Under the pieces are notes generated by a model, which was not told where the DNA came from, ran no database searches, and saw only the letters and a program-made list of their open reading frames with translations. Below are positions 1 to 8,816 of a stretch of DNA of 36,795 nucleotides, piece after piece; the first letter of the stretch is position 1, and every line of letters starts with the position of its first letter. The translations under genes and the position numbers were made by a program. The DNA comes from an uncultured Ferrovum sp. (GTDB lineage Bacteria; Pseudomonadota; Gammaproteobacteria; Burkholderiales; Ferrovaceae). The DNA is taken from positions 1 through 36,795 of the forward strand of contig CAIVHB010000154.1 of assembly GCA_903905585.1 (NCBI GenBank). Direction: 5' to 3'.

Positions 1-688
1 CGTGATCAAAGCGCGGCGCATTGCGTTTTTCCCAGACTTTAACGAGATCACGATCAGCGCCCGTCATCAGGGTTTCTTGCATTTCCACTACATCAATCCG
101 TGCACCTAAGGTGGAATACACCGTAGCCATTTCCAGACCAATAATACCGCCACCAATCACCAGCATACGCTTGGGAATAAAAGGCAACGCAAGTGCACCC
201 GTGGAATCCACAATACGCGGATCATCCTGCATGAAAGGCAAACGCACAGGCGTGGAACCCGTTGCGATAATGGCCTTCTCAAATTGAATATCTTCAGTTA
301 AGCCTTCTGCGCTGGTCACTTTCAAGGTATGGGTGCCCGTGAACACAGCTGAACCTTTCACCACCTCTACTTTGCGGGCTTTAGCCATGCCAGCTAAGCC
401 ACCGGTGAGTTTACCCACTACGCCAGATTTCCAGCCGCGCAGTTTGTCTAGATCTAATGTGGGCGCTGAGTAAGCAAGCCCATGACTAGACAAAGCCTTC
501 ACCTCGTCCGCGACCGCGGCCACGTGCAGCAAGGCTTTAGAGGGAATACAGCCGACGTTCAGACAGACACCTCCTAGGGTGTCATCACGCTCTACCAAAA
601 TAGTTTGCACACCCAAATCGGCCGCACGGAAGGCAGCAGAGTATCCGCCAGGCCCTGCTCCAATCACAACCAGTTGGCAGTTCTTCAC
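1..688 (-). CDS. lpdA: dihydrolipoamide dehydrogenase (E3), 3' end beyond window
   Basis: Flavoprotein that reoxidises dihydrolipoamide of 2-oxoacid dehydrogenase complexes with NAD+. About 229 N-terminal residues are visible. They show an FAD-binding GAGPGG motif at residues 10-15, the redox-active pair in CLNVGC (C42 and C47) followed by IPSKAL, the second FAD contact ATGS, and the start of the NAD-binding domain (GGGIIGLE). The start is GTG at 688, overlapping the aceF stop as GTGA, with a strong GGAGG eight bases upstream inside aceF, so the two genes are translationally coupled. The gene runs off the left edge; a full-length protein would be about 470-480 residues. Its pairing with aceF says it serves pyruvate dehydrogenase. 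Confidence 0.93.
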   Translation of the reverse strand, partial: MKNCQLVVIGAGPGGYSAAFRAADLGVQTILVERDDTLGGVCLNVGCIPSKALLHVAAVADEVKALSSHGLAYSAPTLDLDKLRGWKSGVVGKLTGGLAGMAKARKVEVVKGSAVFTGTHTLKVTSAEGLTEDIQFEKAIIATGSTPVRLPFMQDDPRIVDSTGALALPFIPKRMLVIGGGIIGLEMATVYSTLGARIDVVEMQETLMTGADRDLVKVWEKRNAPRFDH

Positions 689-2106
689 AGCAACGCCCTC
701 CGCATATCCGCCAAGAGCTTGCCCATCAGTGCGTTAAAACGCGCTGCTAGCGCTCCATCAATCACGCGATGATCATAAGACAAAGACAAGGGCAACAGGA
801 GTCTGGGCTCAAAGCTAGCGCCATTCCATACGGGCTTCATGACTGAACGGCCCACGCCCAATATCGCGACTTCAGGCGCGTTGATAATCGGGGTGAAATG
901 CCCCCCCCCAATTCCGCCCAAGCTAGAGATCGAGAAGCAGCCGCCCTGCATATCTGCGGGCCCAAGCTTACCCTCGCGCGCCTTACTGGCAAGCTCAGAA
1001 CTTTCTTTGGCAATCTCAATAATGCCTTTTTGATCGGCATTCTTCAGTACCGGCACCACCAATCCATTGGGGGTATCTGCAGCAAATCCGATATTGAAAT
1101 AGCGTTTATAAATGAGTTGATCGCCCTCTAACGAAGCATTGAATTCAGGGAACTGTTTTAAGGCCACCGTTGCCGCTTTAATCATGAAAGCCAGCGCCGT
1201 AAACTTCACGCCCGCCTTGGCGTACTCGGCGTTTAATGCATTGCGTAGCGCCTCTAGATCGGTAATATCTGCTTCATCGTTATTGGTGACATGCGGAATA
1301 CGCACCCAATTGCGATGCAAGTTCGCACCTGAAATCTTTTTAATGCGAGAAAGCGGTTTCGCCTCAACAGGACCAAACTTAGCGAAGTCCACAGTGGGCC
1401 AAGGCAACAACTCCATGCCGCCTAAATTGCCGCCTGCGCTCGCACCTGAACTGACCACACCGGTTTGCAGGGCATTCTTAACGAAAGACTTCACATCCTC
1501 TTCCGTAATCCGCTCTTTAGGCCCCGAACCCTTCAGCTGATTCAGATCCACCCCTAACTCGCGCGCAAAGCGCCGCACGCTGGGGCTCGCATGGGCCGTG
1601 CTGATGTCTATCGCAGCGGCTCCCCCTCCCGAACGCCCTGAAGCAATCGTCATTGCTTGTCCAGAGCTCAGGCCGGCCTCCGGCGCGTCAGGCGCAGCCG
1701 AAGCCGAAGCCGAAGTCGGGGCTGGACTGACCTCTGGGCTCCCCGCAGCATCCAAATGAGAAGCTGCTGAGTGGGATGCAGACTCTGCATTAAGATTTGG
1801 GGAAGAAGCCGTCACTGTAGAACCGGCAGATACTGCCGCTGATGAACTGTCCGATTGAGATGCAGATGAATCCACAGCCTCCAGCATCAAAATCACTGAA
1901 CCCTGTGAGACTTTGTCGCCATTTTTCACCAACATCGACGCGATTTTTCCACCTTGCGGGGCCGGAATATCCATCGTCGCTTTATCGGATTCGAGGGTGA
2001 TCAGCGCGTCTTCCGCAGCGATCACATCACCCACTTTAACGAGAATATCGATCACAGGAATATCTTGATAATCCCCGATATCAGGGACGCGGACTTCTAT
2101 AGCCAT
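685..2106 (-). CDS. aceF: pyruvate dehydrogenase E2, dihydrolipoyl acetyltransferase
   Basis: Core E2 subunit, about 473 residues, transferring the acetyl group from lipoyl-lysine to CoA. One lipoyl domain covers residues 1-78 with the lipoylation motif ESDKATMD (K42). An Ala/Ser/Pro-rich linker follows, then a peripheral subunit-binding domain (SPSVRRFARELGVDL and GPKERITEEDV) and the catalytic domain ending in SLSYDHRVIDG (H446 region). The start at 2106 (MAIEVRVPDIGD) is chosen because lipoyl domains begin this way; the open frame continues to 2448 but that extension does not look like protein. A 9-base G run (plus-strand C at 901-909) lies in the catalytic domain at GGIGGGHF with the frame intact. 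aceE, the usual upstream neighbour, is absent; a ParA gene runs divergently instead. Confidence 0.93.
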   Translation of the reverse strand: MAIEVRVPDIGDYQDIPVIDILVKVGDVIAAEDALITLESDKATMDIPAPQGGKIASMLVKNGDKVSQGSVILMLEAVDSSASQSDSSSAAVSAGSTVTASSPNLNAESASHSAASHLDAAGSPEVSPAPTSASASAAPDAPEAGLSSGQAMTIASGRSGGGAAAIDISTAHASPSVRRFARELGVDLNQLKGSGPKERITEEDVKSFVKNALQTGVVSSGASAGGNLGGMELLPWPTVDFAKFGPVEAKPLSRIKKISGANLHRNWVRIPHVTNNDEADITDLEALRNALNAEYAKAGVKFTALAFMIKAATVALKQFPEFNASLEGDQLIYKRYFNIGFAADTPNGLVVPVLKNADQKGIIEIAKESSELASKAREGKLGPADMQGGCFSISSLGGIGGGHFTPIINAPEVAILGVGRSVMKPVWNGASFEPRLLLPLSLSYDHRVIDGALAARFNALMGKLLADMRRALL

Positions 2107-2346
2107 AGGGGGCAATTCCACCTTGAGTTGGTTAGTGATAGAGCGGCGATGCCGGTCGGTGCCACATGAACCGATGCACCACGACTTCTGACCGCGGTCG
2201 GCTTCTGATTGTGCCACAGGCAAGCGCTTAAAAGCTCTCCAAAAATGAGGTCTTCCGTTCATTTTGAGTGAAATGCAAATGTTATGTGGCAGCGCAACAA
2301 AGGTTCCAGTAAACTCGAAGCAATCAAACCTTTTTGGGGGGGTAAA
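2107..2346. other. divergent intergenic region between aceF and the parA-like operon
   Basis: About 240 bases separating two divergent transcription units, so promoters for both should lie here. I see no -35/-10 pair good enough to call on either strand. A 10-bp perfect palindrome GACCGCGGTC lies at 2190-2199. A run of seven G lies at 2336-2342, directly in the Shine-Dalgarno position of the rightward gene. No convincing coding sequence was seen. Confidence 0.4.
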
Positions 2347-3123
2347 ATGGCTGGTCAGCATGTACGCGTCGTGTTCAATCAGAAAGGTGGCGTGGGTAAA
2401 TCCACGATTGCCTGCAACCTTGCGGCCCTTTCCGCCCAACGTGGTCACCGAACTCTGCTGATTGATCTTGATCCTCAGTCCAACTCTACCCAGTATTTAA
2501 TGGGCGAAGCCGCCGCAGGTATTAGCCCCTCAGGCGCTGACTTCTTTCGCCGTATGCTTGATATCACGGCCCCCGACCGCGAACTCAAAGACTGTATCGT
2601 TAAAACACCCTTCGACAATCTCTTCGTAGTCCCAGCGGTTCCTGAACTGGAGGACTTTCAATCCAAACTAGAATCTCGCTACAAAATCTATAAATTGCGC
2701 GATGCCTTGCGCAGCCTCAAAGGATTTGATCGCGTCTATATTGATACCCCACCAGCGTTGGGTTACTACACCCGTTCTGCCTTAATTGCTGCCGATGGCT
2801 GCCTCATTCCTTGGGACTGCGATACTTTCTCCCGCCAAGCCCTGTATTTGCTGATGGCGAATGTGGATGAAATCCGCAGCGATCACAATGCAGACCTCAA
2901 AGTAGAAGGCGTTGTCGCGAACCAATTTCAGCCCAGAGCCAACCTTCCCCGCCGCATGCTAGAGGAATTGCGCGAAGAAGGTTTGCCAGTATTAGGTGCC
3001 ACTTTATCCGCATCAGTGCGCATTCGGGAATCGCATGATCTTGCCAAGCCGCTCGCTTTCCTAGACCCCCGCCACAAGGTTGCGTTAGAGTTTGAAGCTC
3101 TACTGGATGAACTAGAGGGATAA
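2347..3123 (+). CDS. ParA/MinD-type ATPase (orphan)
   Basis: Deviant Walker A ATPase of the ParA/Soj superfamily, 258 residues. The P-loop KGGVGKST is at residues 13-20 with the signature lysine K13, followed by the DLDPQSN motif near residue 40 and the DTPP switch motif. Family members position DNA, chemoreceptors or other cargo. No ParB-like gene or parS-like array is seen nearby, so a chromosome-segregation role is not supported and the partner is unknown. The start at 2347 ([10 protein letters not shown]) sits just before the first beta strand and follows a GGGGGGG run; an upstream in-frame ATG at 2284 adds 21 unconvincing residues. It ends four bases before asnS, implying one operon. Confidence 0.85.
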   Translation: MAGQHVRVVFNQKGGVGKSTIACNLAALSAQRGHRTLLIDLDPQSNSTQYLMGEAAAGISPSGADFFRRMLDITAPDRELKDCIVKTPFDNLFVVPAVPELEDFQSKLESRYKIYKLRDALRSLKGFDRVYIDTPPALGYYTRSALIAADGCLIPWDCDTFSRQALYLLMANVDEIRSDHNADLKVEGVVANQFQPRANLPRRMLEELREEGLPVLGATLSASVRIRESHDLAKPLAFLDPRHKVALEFEALLDELEG

Positions 3124-3127
3124 TCCC

Positions 3128-4519
3128 ATGCGTTGCAGCGAAATCTTGGCGGGACAAGCGCCGCAAGATACAGCCATTATTCTGAAAGGATGGGTGAAAA
3201 CCCGCCGCGACTCCAAAGCAGGGATTTCATTCGTTAATATCTCCGATGGCTCCTGCTTTCACCCCGTTCAAGCCGTGGTGCCCGCTTCACTTGCGAATTA
3301 CACCAATGAGGTCTTACATTTAACCGCCGGCTGCGCGGTTGAAGTCGAGGGCAGGATTGTGCCCTCCCCCGCTCAAGGCCAACCCTTTGAGCTTCAAGCC
3401 ACGCGTATCAACGTTTTAGGATGGGTAGAAGACCCTGACTCTTACCCGATTCAACCTAAGGCGCATTCGCTTGAATTCCTGCGCGAAGTAGCCCACTTGC
3501 GCTCACGCACCAATGTCATCGGCGCGGTCTCACGCGTGCGCAGTTGTATTTCAGCTGCGATTCACCGCTTCTTCCATACCCAAGGTTTTTTGTGGATCAA
3601 TACCCCCATCATCACGGCTTCAGACTGCGAAGGCGCAGGGGAGATGTTCAGAGTTTCCACCCTCGACCTCACGCACCTTCCGCGTACTTCGGATGGCAAG
3701 GTGGATTTCTCACAAGACTTTTTTGGGCGTGAGGCCTTCCTCACCGTATCAGGTCAACTCAACGTTGAAACCTACTGTATGGCGCTCTCAAACGTTTACA
3801 CCTTTGGGCCTACCTTTCGCGCAGAGAACTCCAATACCAGCCGCCATCTCGCTGAATTCTGGATGATTGAACCCGAAATTGCCTTTGCCACTTTAAAAGA
3901 AGATGCCGATTTAGCCGAAGCCTTATTGCGCTATGTCTGCAAAGCAGTTTTAGAAGAACGCGATGATGATATGGCGTTTTTTGAAGAGCGCATTGAGAAA
4001 GGCGTGATTGCTAAGGTACAAGGTATTGTAGAGAGCGAATTTGCCCGCATGGATTACACCGACGCCATCACGGTTTTGCAAAACTGTGGCCAATCGTTTG
4101 AGTTTCCCGTGCAGTGGGGCATTGACCTGCAATCCGAGCATGAGCGTTATTTGGCTGAAAAGCATGTGGGCCGTCCGGTAATCTTGATGAACTACCCTAA
4201 AGACATCAAAGCGTTTTATATGCGACTGAATGAAGATGGGCGCACCGTAGCGGCAATGGATGTGTTGGCACCCGGTATTGGCGAAATCATTGGGGGCAGC
4301 CAACGCGAAGAACGGCTGGAGGTGTTAGATGCCCGCATGGAAGCCTCAGGCCTCGATAAAGAGGTCTATAGTTGGTATCGCGATTTAAGGCGCTACGGCA
4401 CGGTTCCCCATGCAGGGTTTGGCTTGGGCTTTGAGCGCTTTGTCAGCTATGTCACCGGGCTCAACAACGTTCGAGACGTCATCCCCTTCCCCCGCACACC
4501 CGGACACGCCCGCTATTAA
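3128..4519 (+). CDS. asnS: asparaginyl-tRNA synthetase
   Basis: Class IIb aminoacyl-tRNA synthetase charging tRNA-Asn directly with asparagine; 463 residues, close to the usual length of about 466. An N-terminal OB-fold anticodon-binding domain covers roughly residues 15-110. Motif 2 ([19 protein letters not shown]) is at about 230-248 and motif 3 (GFGLGFERF) at about 431-439. The motif-2 segment with [10 protein letters not shown] is AsnRS-like rather than AspRS-like. It begins four bases after the ParA-like gene and ends three bases before the AEC permease, so the three look co-transcribed. Many betaproteobacteria lack asnS and make Asn-tRNA through GatCAB, so its presence and neighbourhood are worth noting. 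Confidence 0.95.
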   Translation: MRCSEILAGQAPQDTAIILKGWVKTRRDSKAGISFVNISDGSCFHPVQAVVPASLANYTNEVLHLTAGCAVEVEGRIVPSPAQGQPFELQATRINVLGWVEDPDSYPIQPKAHSLEFLREVAHLRSRTNVIGAVSRVRSCISAAIHRFFHTQGFLWINTPIITASDCEGAGEMFRVSTLDLTHLPRTSDGKVDFSQDFFGREAFLTVSGQLNVETYCMALSNVYTFGPTFRAENSNTSRHLAEFWMIEPEIAFATLKEDADLAEALLRYVCKAVLEERDDDMAFFEERIEKGVIAKVQGIVESEFARMDYTDAITVLQNCGQSFEFPVQWGIDLQSEHERYLAEKHVGRPVILMNYPKDIKAFYMRLNEDGRTVAAMDVLAPGIGEIIGGSQREERLEVLDARMEASGLDKEVYSWYRDLRRYGTVPHAGFGLGFERFVSYVTGLNNVRDVIPFPRTPGHARY

Positions 4520-4522
4520 TTC

Positions 4523-5413
4523 ATGCTGATTCGCGTTCTCAGCATTGTCTTTCCGGTCTTCATGATTGTGTTGACCGGATGGTGGTATGGCCGTCGTCAC
4601 CAGCCGGATATGATCGCGGCCAATCGTCTCAACATGGAAGTATTTATTCCTGCTCTGGTGTTTGGCGCCCTGGCAGACGGCCACTTTGATATTCGCTCAG
4701 AATGGCCCCCCGCAGCCGCCATGGCAGCAATGGTCATCGGATCTGGATGCATTGCGTGGCCTTTGGCTCGCTGGATAGGCGTCGCCCCCAAAACCCTCGT
4801 CCCCCCGATGATGTTTAATAATTGCGGCAATCTAGGCATCCCCTTGGCTGTACTGGCTTTTGGCTCATCCATTCTGCCCTCCGCGGTGACGCTTTTTCTC
4901 ACTTCCAATCTTATTCATTTTAGCCTTGGCGCTTGGATGTTAGATCGACGACAAGGGATTGGAATGCTATGGAAAACACCTGTGGTGGCAGCCTCTTTTT
5001 GTGGAGTTTTTGTGAGTCTGATTGGCGTTCAAATATGGGCGCCTTTATTGACCGGGATCCATATGATGGGAGAAATCTCGGTCCCTTTGATGCTGTTCTC
5101 TCTAGGGGTGAAAGTGGCAGAAGCGCCGCTGGCGCATGTCAAATTAGGCTTCAGTGCAGGAGTACTGCGCCCCATACTAGGCATTACCCTAATGTGGGTT
5201 CTCGTTAAAATATTGGGCTTGCAAGGGCCCTCGGCGGGCTTAGTGATTCTTTTCGGTTCCCTGCCGCCTGCTGTGCTGAATTACATGTTTTCAGAACGCT
5301 ATCAGCAGGAACCCGACAAAGTAGCTTCTATTGTTGTCATTGGAAATCTTCTTGCTGTTCCCATTCTCCCTGTAGCCCTGGCTATCGTTCTAAGCACAGA
5401 GGGATGGCACTAA
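4523..5413 (+). CDS. AEC-family permease (auxin efflux carrier-like)
   Basis: Integral membrane protein of 296 residues with about ten hydrophobic segments. The family hallmark NNCGNLGIPLA lies near residue 100 and the second inverted-repeat half has GSLPPAVLNYMFS near residue 250. Bacterial AEC proteins export or import small organic acids such as malate or malonate; the substrate cannot be told from sequence. The ATG at 4523 is three bases after the asnS stop, so translation is probably coupled. Its 3' end overlaps the convergent peptidase gene by four bases (5410-5413), with no room for a conventional terminator. Confidence 0.85.
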   Translation: MLIRVLSIVFPVFMIVLTGWWYGRRHQPDMIAANRLNMEVFIPALVFGALADGHFDIRSEWPPAAAMAAMVIGSGCIAWPLARWIGVAPKTLVPPMMFNNCGNLGIPLAVLAFGSSILPSAVTLFLTSNLIHFSLGAWMLDRRQGIGMLWKTPVVAASFCGVFVSLIGVQIWAPLLTGIHMMGEISVPLMLFSLGVKVAEAPLAHVKLGFSAGVLRPILGITLMWVLVKILGLQGPSAGLVILFGSLPPAVLNYMFSERYQQEPDKVASIVVIGNLLAVPILPVALAIVLSTEGWH

Positions 5414-7407
5414 AAATTATCGATGGGTATCGGCGCGATACGATCAGCAGGTTCAAAACCAAATAGTTTTCCATAAAAAAACAGCTCGGCTGAAAGCGCT
5501 GCGCGCATCGTCTCGGCTTTTCTAAAACCATGTTGCTCACCCGGAAATAAAATATACGATACCGGCAAACCCTTCTGTTTAGCAGCTTGGTACATGCTTT
5601 CCGCTTGATTCGGCGGCACCACCTTATCTTCTGCTCCCTGCAAGATTAAAAGTGCACCCTGCAGTTGATCAATATGCGATAAAGGAGAACGGGCTTCATA
5701 AATCGCTTTACCCTCAGGCCATGGTGCAACTAAACGATCGAGATAGCGTGATTCAAACTTGTGCGTATCAGCAGCCAGCAAGCCTAAATCACCAATCCCA
5801 TACAGCGATACGCCCACTTTAAAAGCATGATGGAAGGTCATCGCGGCTAAGGTGGTGTAGCCTCCTGCACTACTGCCCCGAATCGCGGCACGCGCCCCAT
5901 CAATCTCTCCCTGTGCTGCAAGATAAGCCACTGTATTCACCGCATCTTCCACGTCGACCACGCCCCAGTTCCCCTCCAAACGTGCGCGATAGGCCCGTCC
6001 AAATCCGGTACTACCTCCATAGTTCATATCTAAAAGCGCAAAGCCTCGGCTAGTCCAAAATTGTATCGCCAGTTTCAGCGTGGAACTACAGGCTGAAGTC
6101 GGTCCTCCGTGATTCATCACAATGACAGGAGGGCATTGACCCTCTTCACCGGCATACTCAGGATGATGGGGTCGATAAAAAAAGGCGTGGGTTTCTTCAC
6201 CACCACTTCCTGCGCACACAATCGCTTCAGGCGAACTCAAGAGTGTTTGATAAGGCGAGCCCGCAAGGCCCCCCAATGGAATCGAGGCGTGTGTGAGCAA
6301 ATCTATTTCGATTAAACACTCGCTATGGGTGGGCGAACCCGCAAAGCACCAAGCCTTGCCCTCCCCAACTTGCAGTGCGCGAAATTCCTTCCAAGGCAAA
6401 TCTATGGGTGAAAAAGTTCCACCTGCTGAGGCAATCGTTCCAATCTTTGCATACCCACCTGAGCGCGCCACGGCAACAATCTCGCCCTGCGCTTGAAAGC
6501 CATAGGTGCGCATGCCAAATTCCCATTGAGGTGTGGCAAATTCGGCCTCCATCGGGCAAAGGTTGATCAGCGTGCCATCCTCACCCACTGCATAGAGGTT
6601 CCACCATCCACTCCGGTCAGAGACACAATGCAACCTTCCATCCGGCGACCAGCTCGGCTGAAAAACAGATTCATCCGGCCCCCCCGCGATAAGAGATACA
6701 TTGCTGAGCCCCTCTACTGACCAGTCCGCGCACCATAGACTTGAGCTATCCCAAGGCATATTGGGATGATCCCAAGTCATCCAAGCAAGAGAGCGTCCAT
6801 CGGGTGAGGGACAGGGATTACTGAAGAAATCATGACCTTGCGCGAGGATGTGATGCTGACCGCGCTTTTCACCCGTTAAAGCAATCGCAATGAGGTAGTT
6901 TCGAGGCTCCGGGGTGTTCTGGGTGTTCTGGTCGCGATGGTCCTCACAGATCGCCAACAATAGATCCGCCTGAGGAAACACAGTCAGATCCGCGAAGCGG
7001 CATCCCTGCAAAGCAAAGAGTAAGGTAGGTGCCTTAAGCTGAGAGGGATCAGCACTTTCCTGCCATTCATAAATGGCACCATCACCATCATGCACAAACC
7101 AAACCCTTGATTCATAGGCAGCAAAAACACCACCACCATATTCGTGAACGCGATTTCGCAAGTTCCATGGGCTCGCGATCAGCGTCTGCGCGGCAAGATT
7201 CCAAGGCGCATGCAAATGCCTTCCGCACAGCACCTGCCGACCTTGGTCTGCGGGGCGACTTTCTGTCCAAAGCAAGCGCTCCCCTTCAAGACTTAAGCCA
7301 CCTAGGCGGTTAGAACCTGAAATCACATTTTCAACGCCAATAGGAGATGGCCAACTTCCAAAGGGCCTTTTTTGTTTGGGTATTGCTGTATTTAAAGTCG
7401 GTATCAT
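5410..7407 (-). CDS. S9-family prolyl oligopeptidase-like peptidase
   Basis: Serine peptidase of the alpha/beta-hydrolase S9 clan, about 665 residues. An N-terminal beta-propeller region contains TolB-like repeats (SPDGRSLAWMTW and SWSPDGRLHCVSD) and the C-terminal catalytic domain carries the triad: Ser513 in GSSAGG, Asp594 in GAEDKVV and His626 in GEQHGF. Such enzymes cleave short peptides, often dipeptidyl- or acylaminoacyl-peptidase style. No signal peptide is evident, so it is probably cytoplasmic. The start at 7407 (MIPTLN) is preferred over an upstream in-frame start at 7476, which would overlap the divergent peroxiredoxin gene. Exact substrate class is not resolvable. Confidence 0.88.
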   Translation of the reverse strand: MIPTLNTAIPKQKRPFGSWPSPIGVENVISGSNRLGGLSLEGERLLWTESRPADQGRQVLCGRHLHAPWNLAAQTLIASPWNLRNRVHEYGGGVFAAYESRVWFVHDGDGAIYEWQESADPSQLKAPTLLFALQGCRFADLTVFPQADLLLAICEDHRDQNTQNTPEPRNYLIAIALTGEKRGQHHILAQGHDFFSNPCPSPDGRSLAWMTWDHPNMPWDSSSLWCADWSVEGLSNVSLIAGGPDESVFQPSWSPDGRLHCVSDRSGWWNLYAVGEDGTLINLCPMEAEFATPQWEFGMRTYGFQAQGEIVAVARSGGYAKIGTIASAGGTFSPIDLPWKEFRALQVGEGKAWCFAGSPTHSECLIEIDLLTHASIPLGGLAGSPYQTLLSSPEAIVCAGSGGEETHAFFYRPHHPEYAGEEGQCPPVIVMNHGGPTSACSSTLKLAIQFWTSRGFALLDMNYGGSTGFGRAYRARLEGNWGVVDVEDAVNTVAYLAAQGEIDGARAAIRGSSAGGYTTLAAMTFHHAFKVGVSLYGIGDLGLLAADTHKFESRYLDRLVAPWPEGKAIYEARSPLSHIDQLQGALLILQGAEDKVVPPNQAESMYQAAKQKGLPVSYILFPGEQHGFRKAETMRAALSAELFFYGKLFGFEPADRIAPIPIDNF

Positions 7408-7463
7408 GGAACCTAAGCCAAATATATTTCTCTCAATACTAGAGTTTAACCAAGGAGCACGTA

Positions 7464-8018
7464 ATGTTTGTCGCAAAATTTAAGTCCATGAAGGCTTTAT
7501 GGTTGATCTGCGCCATCTTGGGGGAGTTTTTATTGATTCCAAGCGCCACGGCAGCATTAGAGTCAGGCGTTCCTGCACCCAATTTCAAACTGAAATCGGC
7601 AGTGGCGGGACAAGTCAGCGAGTTTTCATTGTCGGATACGCTTAAAAATGGGCCTGTTGTTGTATATTTCTTCCCGGCAGCATTTACTGCCGGTTGTAAC
7701 CGCGAAGCACATGCCTTTGCAGAGCACATCCATGACTTCAAGGCATTAGGCGCAACCGTGATTGGCATATCGAACGACAATATTGAAACCATCGCAAAAT
7801 TTTCCGTACAGGAATGTGCAGGAAAATTCAGCGTTGCAGCAGACCCTGAAAGCAAAGTGATCAGTGCCTACGACGCCAAATTTCCCTTGGTGGGCAAAGC
7901 CCAACGCGTGTCCTATTTAATCGGAAAAGACGGCAAAATCGCGTTTGTGTTCAGCTCACTCTCCGACCCGGAAGGCCATATTGAGAACACCCTCAAGGCA
8001 CTCAAAGGGCTGAAGTAA
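7464..8018 (+). CDS. exported peroxiredoxin (BCP/PrxQ-like)
   Basis: Thiol peroxidase, 184 residues. The N-terminus is a signal peptide with a hydrophobic core (about residues 10-30, ending SATA-A), placing the protein in the periplasm. The active site PAAFTAGC fits the PxxxTxxC rule with peroxidatic Cys78; a second cysteine at C118 could be the resolving residue. The start is fixed by AGGAG seven bases before the ATG at 7464. It is monocistronic and divergent from the S9 peptidase with only about 56 bases between starts, so the promoters are packed closely. Most BCP proteins are cytoplasmic; the leader suggests defence against external peroxide. Confidence 0.88.
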   Translation: MFVAKFKSMKALWLICAILGEFLLIPSATAALESGVPAPNFKLKSAVAGQVSEFSLSDTLKNGPVVVYFFPAAFTAGCNREAHAFAEHIHDFKALGATVIGISNDNIETIAKFSVQECAGKFSVAADPESKVISAYDAKFPLVGKAQRVSYLIGKDGKIAFVFSSLSDPEGHIENTLKALKGLK

Positions 8019-8082
8019 GCGGTAATGGCTTGTTTTTAGATTGCCTCCACATTTACCCCAACCCGTTGATTTTTGGTTTGTT

Positions 8083-8700
8083 TTACCCCCCGGCGTTGAG
8101 CGCTCTGACTCGTCCTAAGGCCGGACGGGCCAACATCCGACCGGCATAATCCTCTAAGTTTTGGTGGCCCAAGGGCACTTTATATCCGCGCGCCCAAGCC
8201 AGGGTATGGGCGAGCAATACATCTGCCACACAGAAAATATCACCCAAAATATATAACTGGTCTCCCAAGCCTTTTGAAAGTACATCGGCCGCTTTAGAAA
8301 ACTCCCAAATCGCGACTTCTTCTATCGCAGGAACCTTGCGATCCGCAGGGTAGATCGAGCGATGTTTGGAGAGCGTCCAGAGTGGTTGCTCCAGTTCAGC
8401 AATGGCAAAATCACACCATTGATCGCAGTGCCCGCGCTCCACGCTACCGGGTTCAGGAATGATGCCTGAATCCGAAAAACGATCCGCCAAGGTGCGGCAA
8501 ATCGCAGCGGATTCCGTAATGATTTCTCCATCTAGTTCCAAAGCAGGGATTTTTCCAGCGGGGTTGATCGCTAAAAACTCTGGCGTGCGCGCCTCTCCTT
8601 TTGCAAGATTGATCGGGATGTAGTCATAGGCTGCACCAATTTCTTCTAATACCCAGCGCACACGATCTGAGCGTGTTTTTCCGCAACCATAGAGTTTCAT
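8083..8700 (-). CDS. glutathione S-transferase family protein
   Basis: 205 residues with an N-terminal thioredoxin-like GST domain: MKLYGCGKTRSDRVRW, the cis-proline region AGKIPALELDG and the glutathione-gamma-glutamyl contact TESAAICRTLADRF. An all-helical C-terminal domain follows (CVADVLLAHTLAWARG). The start at 8700 has AGGA eight bases upstream; the frame extends eleven residues further without support. It is convergent with the peroxiredoxin gene and divergent from pgi, standing alone. The substrate is unknown; a role in detoxification is inferred from the family. Confidence 0.88.
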   Translation of the reverse strand: MKLYGCGKTRSDRVRWVLEEIGAAYDYIPINLAKGEARTPEFLAINPAGKIPALELDGEIITESAAICRTLADRFSDSGIIPEPGSVERGHCDQWCDFAIAELEQPLWTLSKHRSIYPADRKVPAIEEVAIWEFSKAADVLSKGLGDQLYILGDIFCVADVLLAHTLAWARGYKVPLGHQNLEDYAGRMLARPALGRVRALNAGG

Positions 8701-8816
8701 GAACGTGTCCTTTTGTTCGATTGAATCGTGCATAGCTTGATTATTGAAGGCTCAAAGAAGTATTCGTGCCTTCACAAAGCTGGGTTATCATTCTAAAAGT
8801 TAATTAAGACTCTTGC

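Noticed and set aside
2107-2448. N-terminal extension of aceF
   Set aside because: The frame is open but the residues do not resemble any E1 or E2 sequence, it overlaps the divergent ParA gene, and lipoyl domains start at MAIEVRVP.
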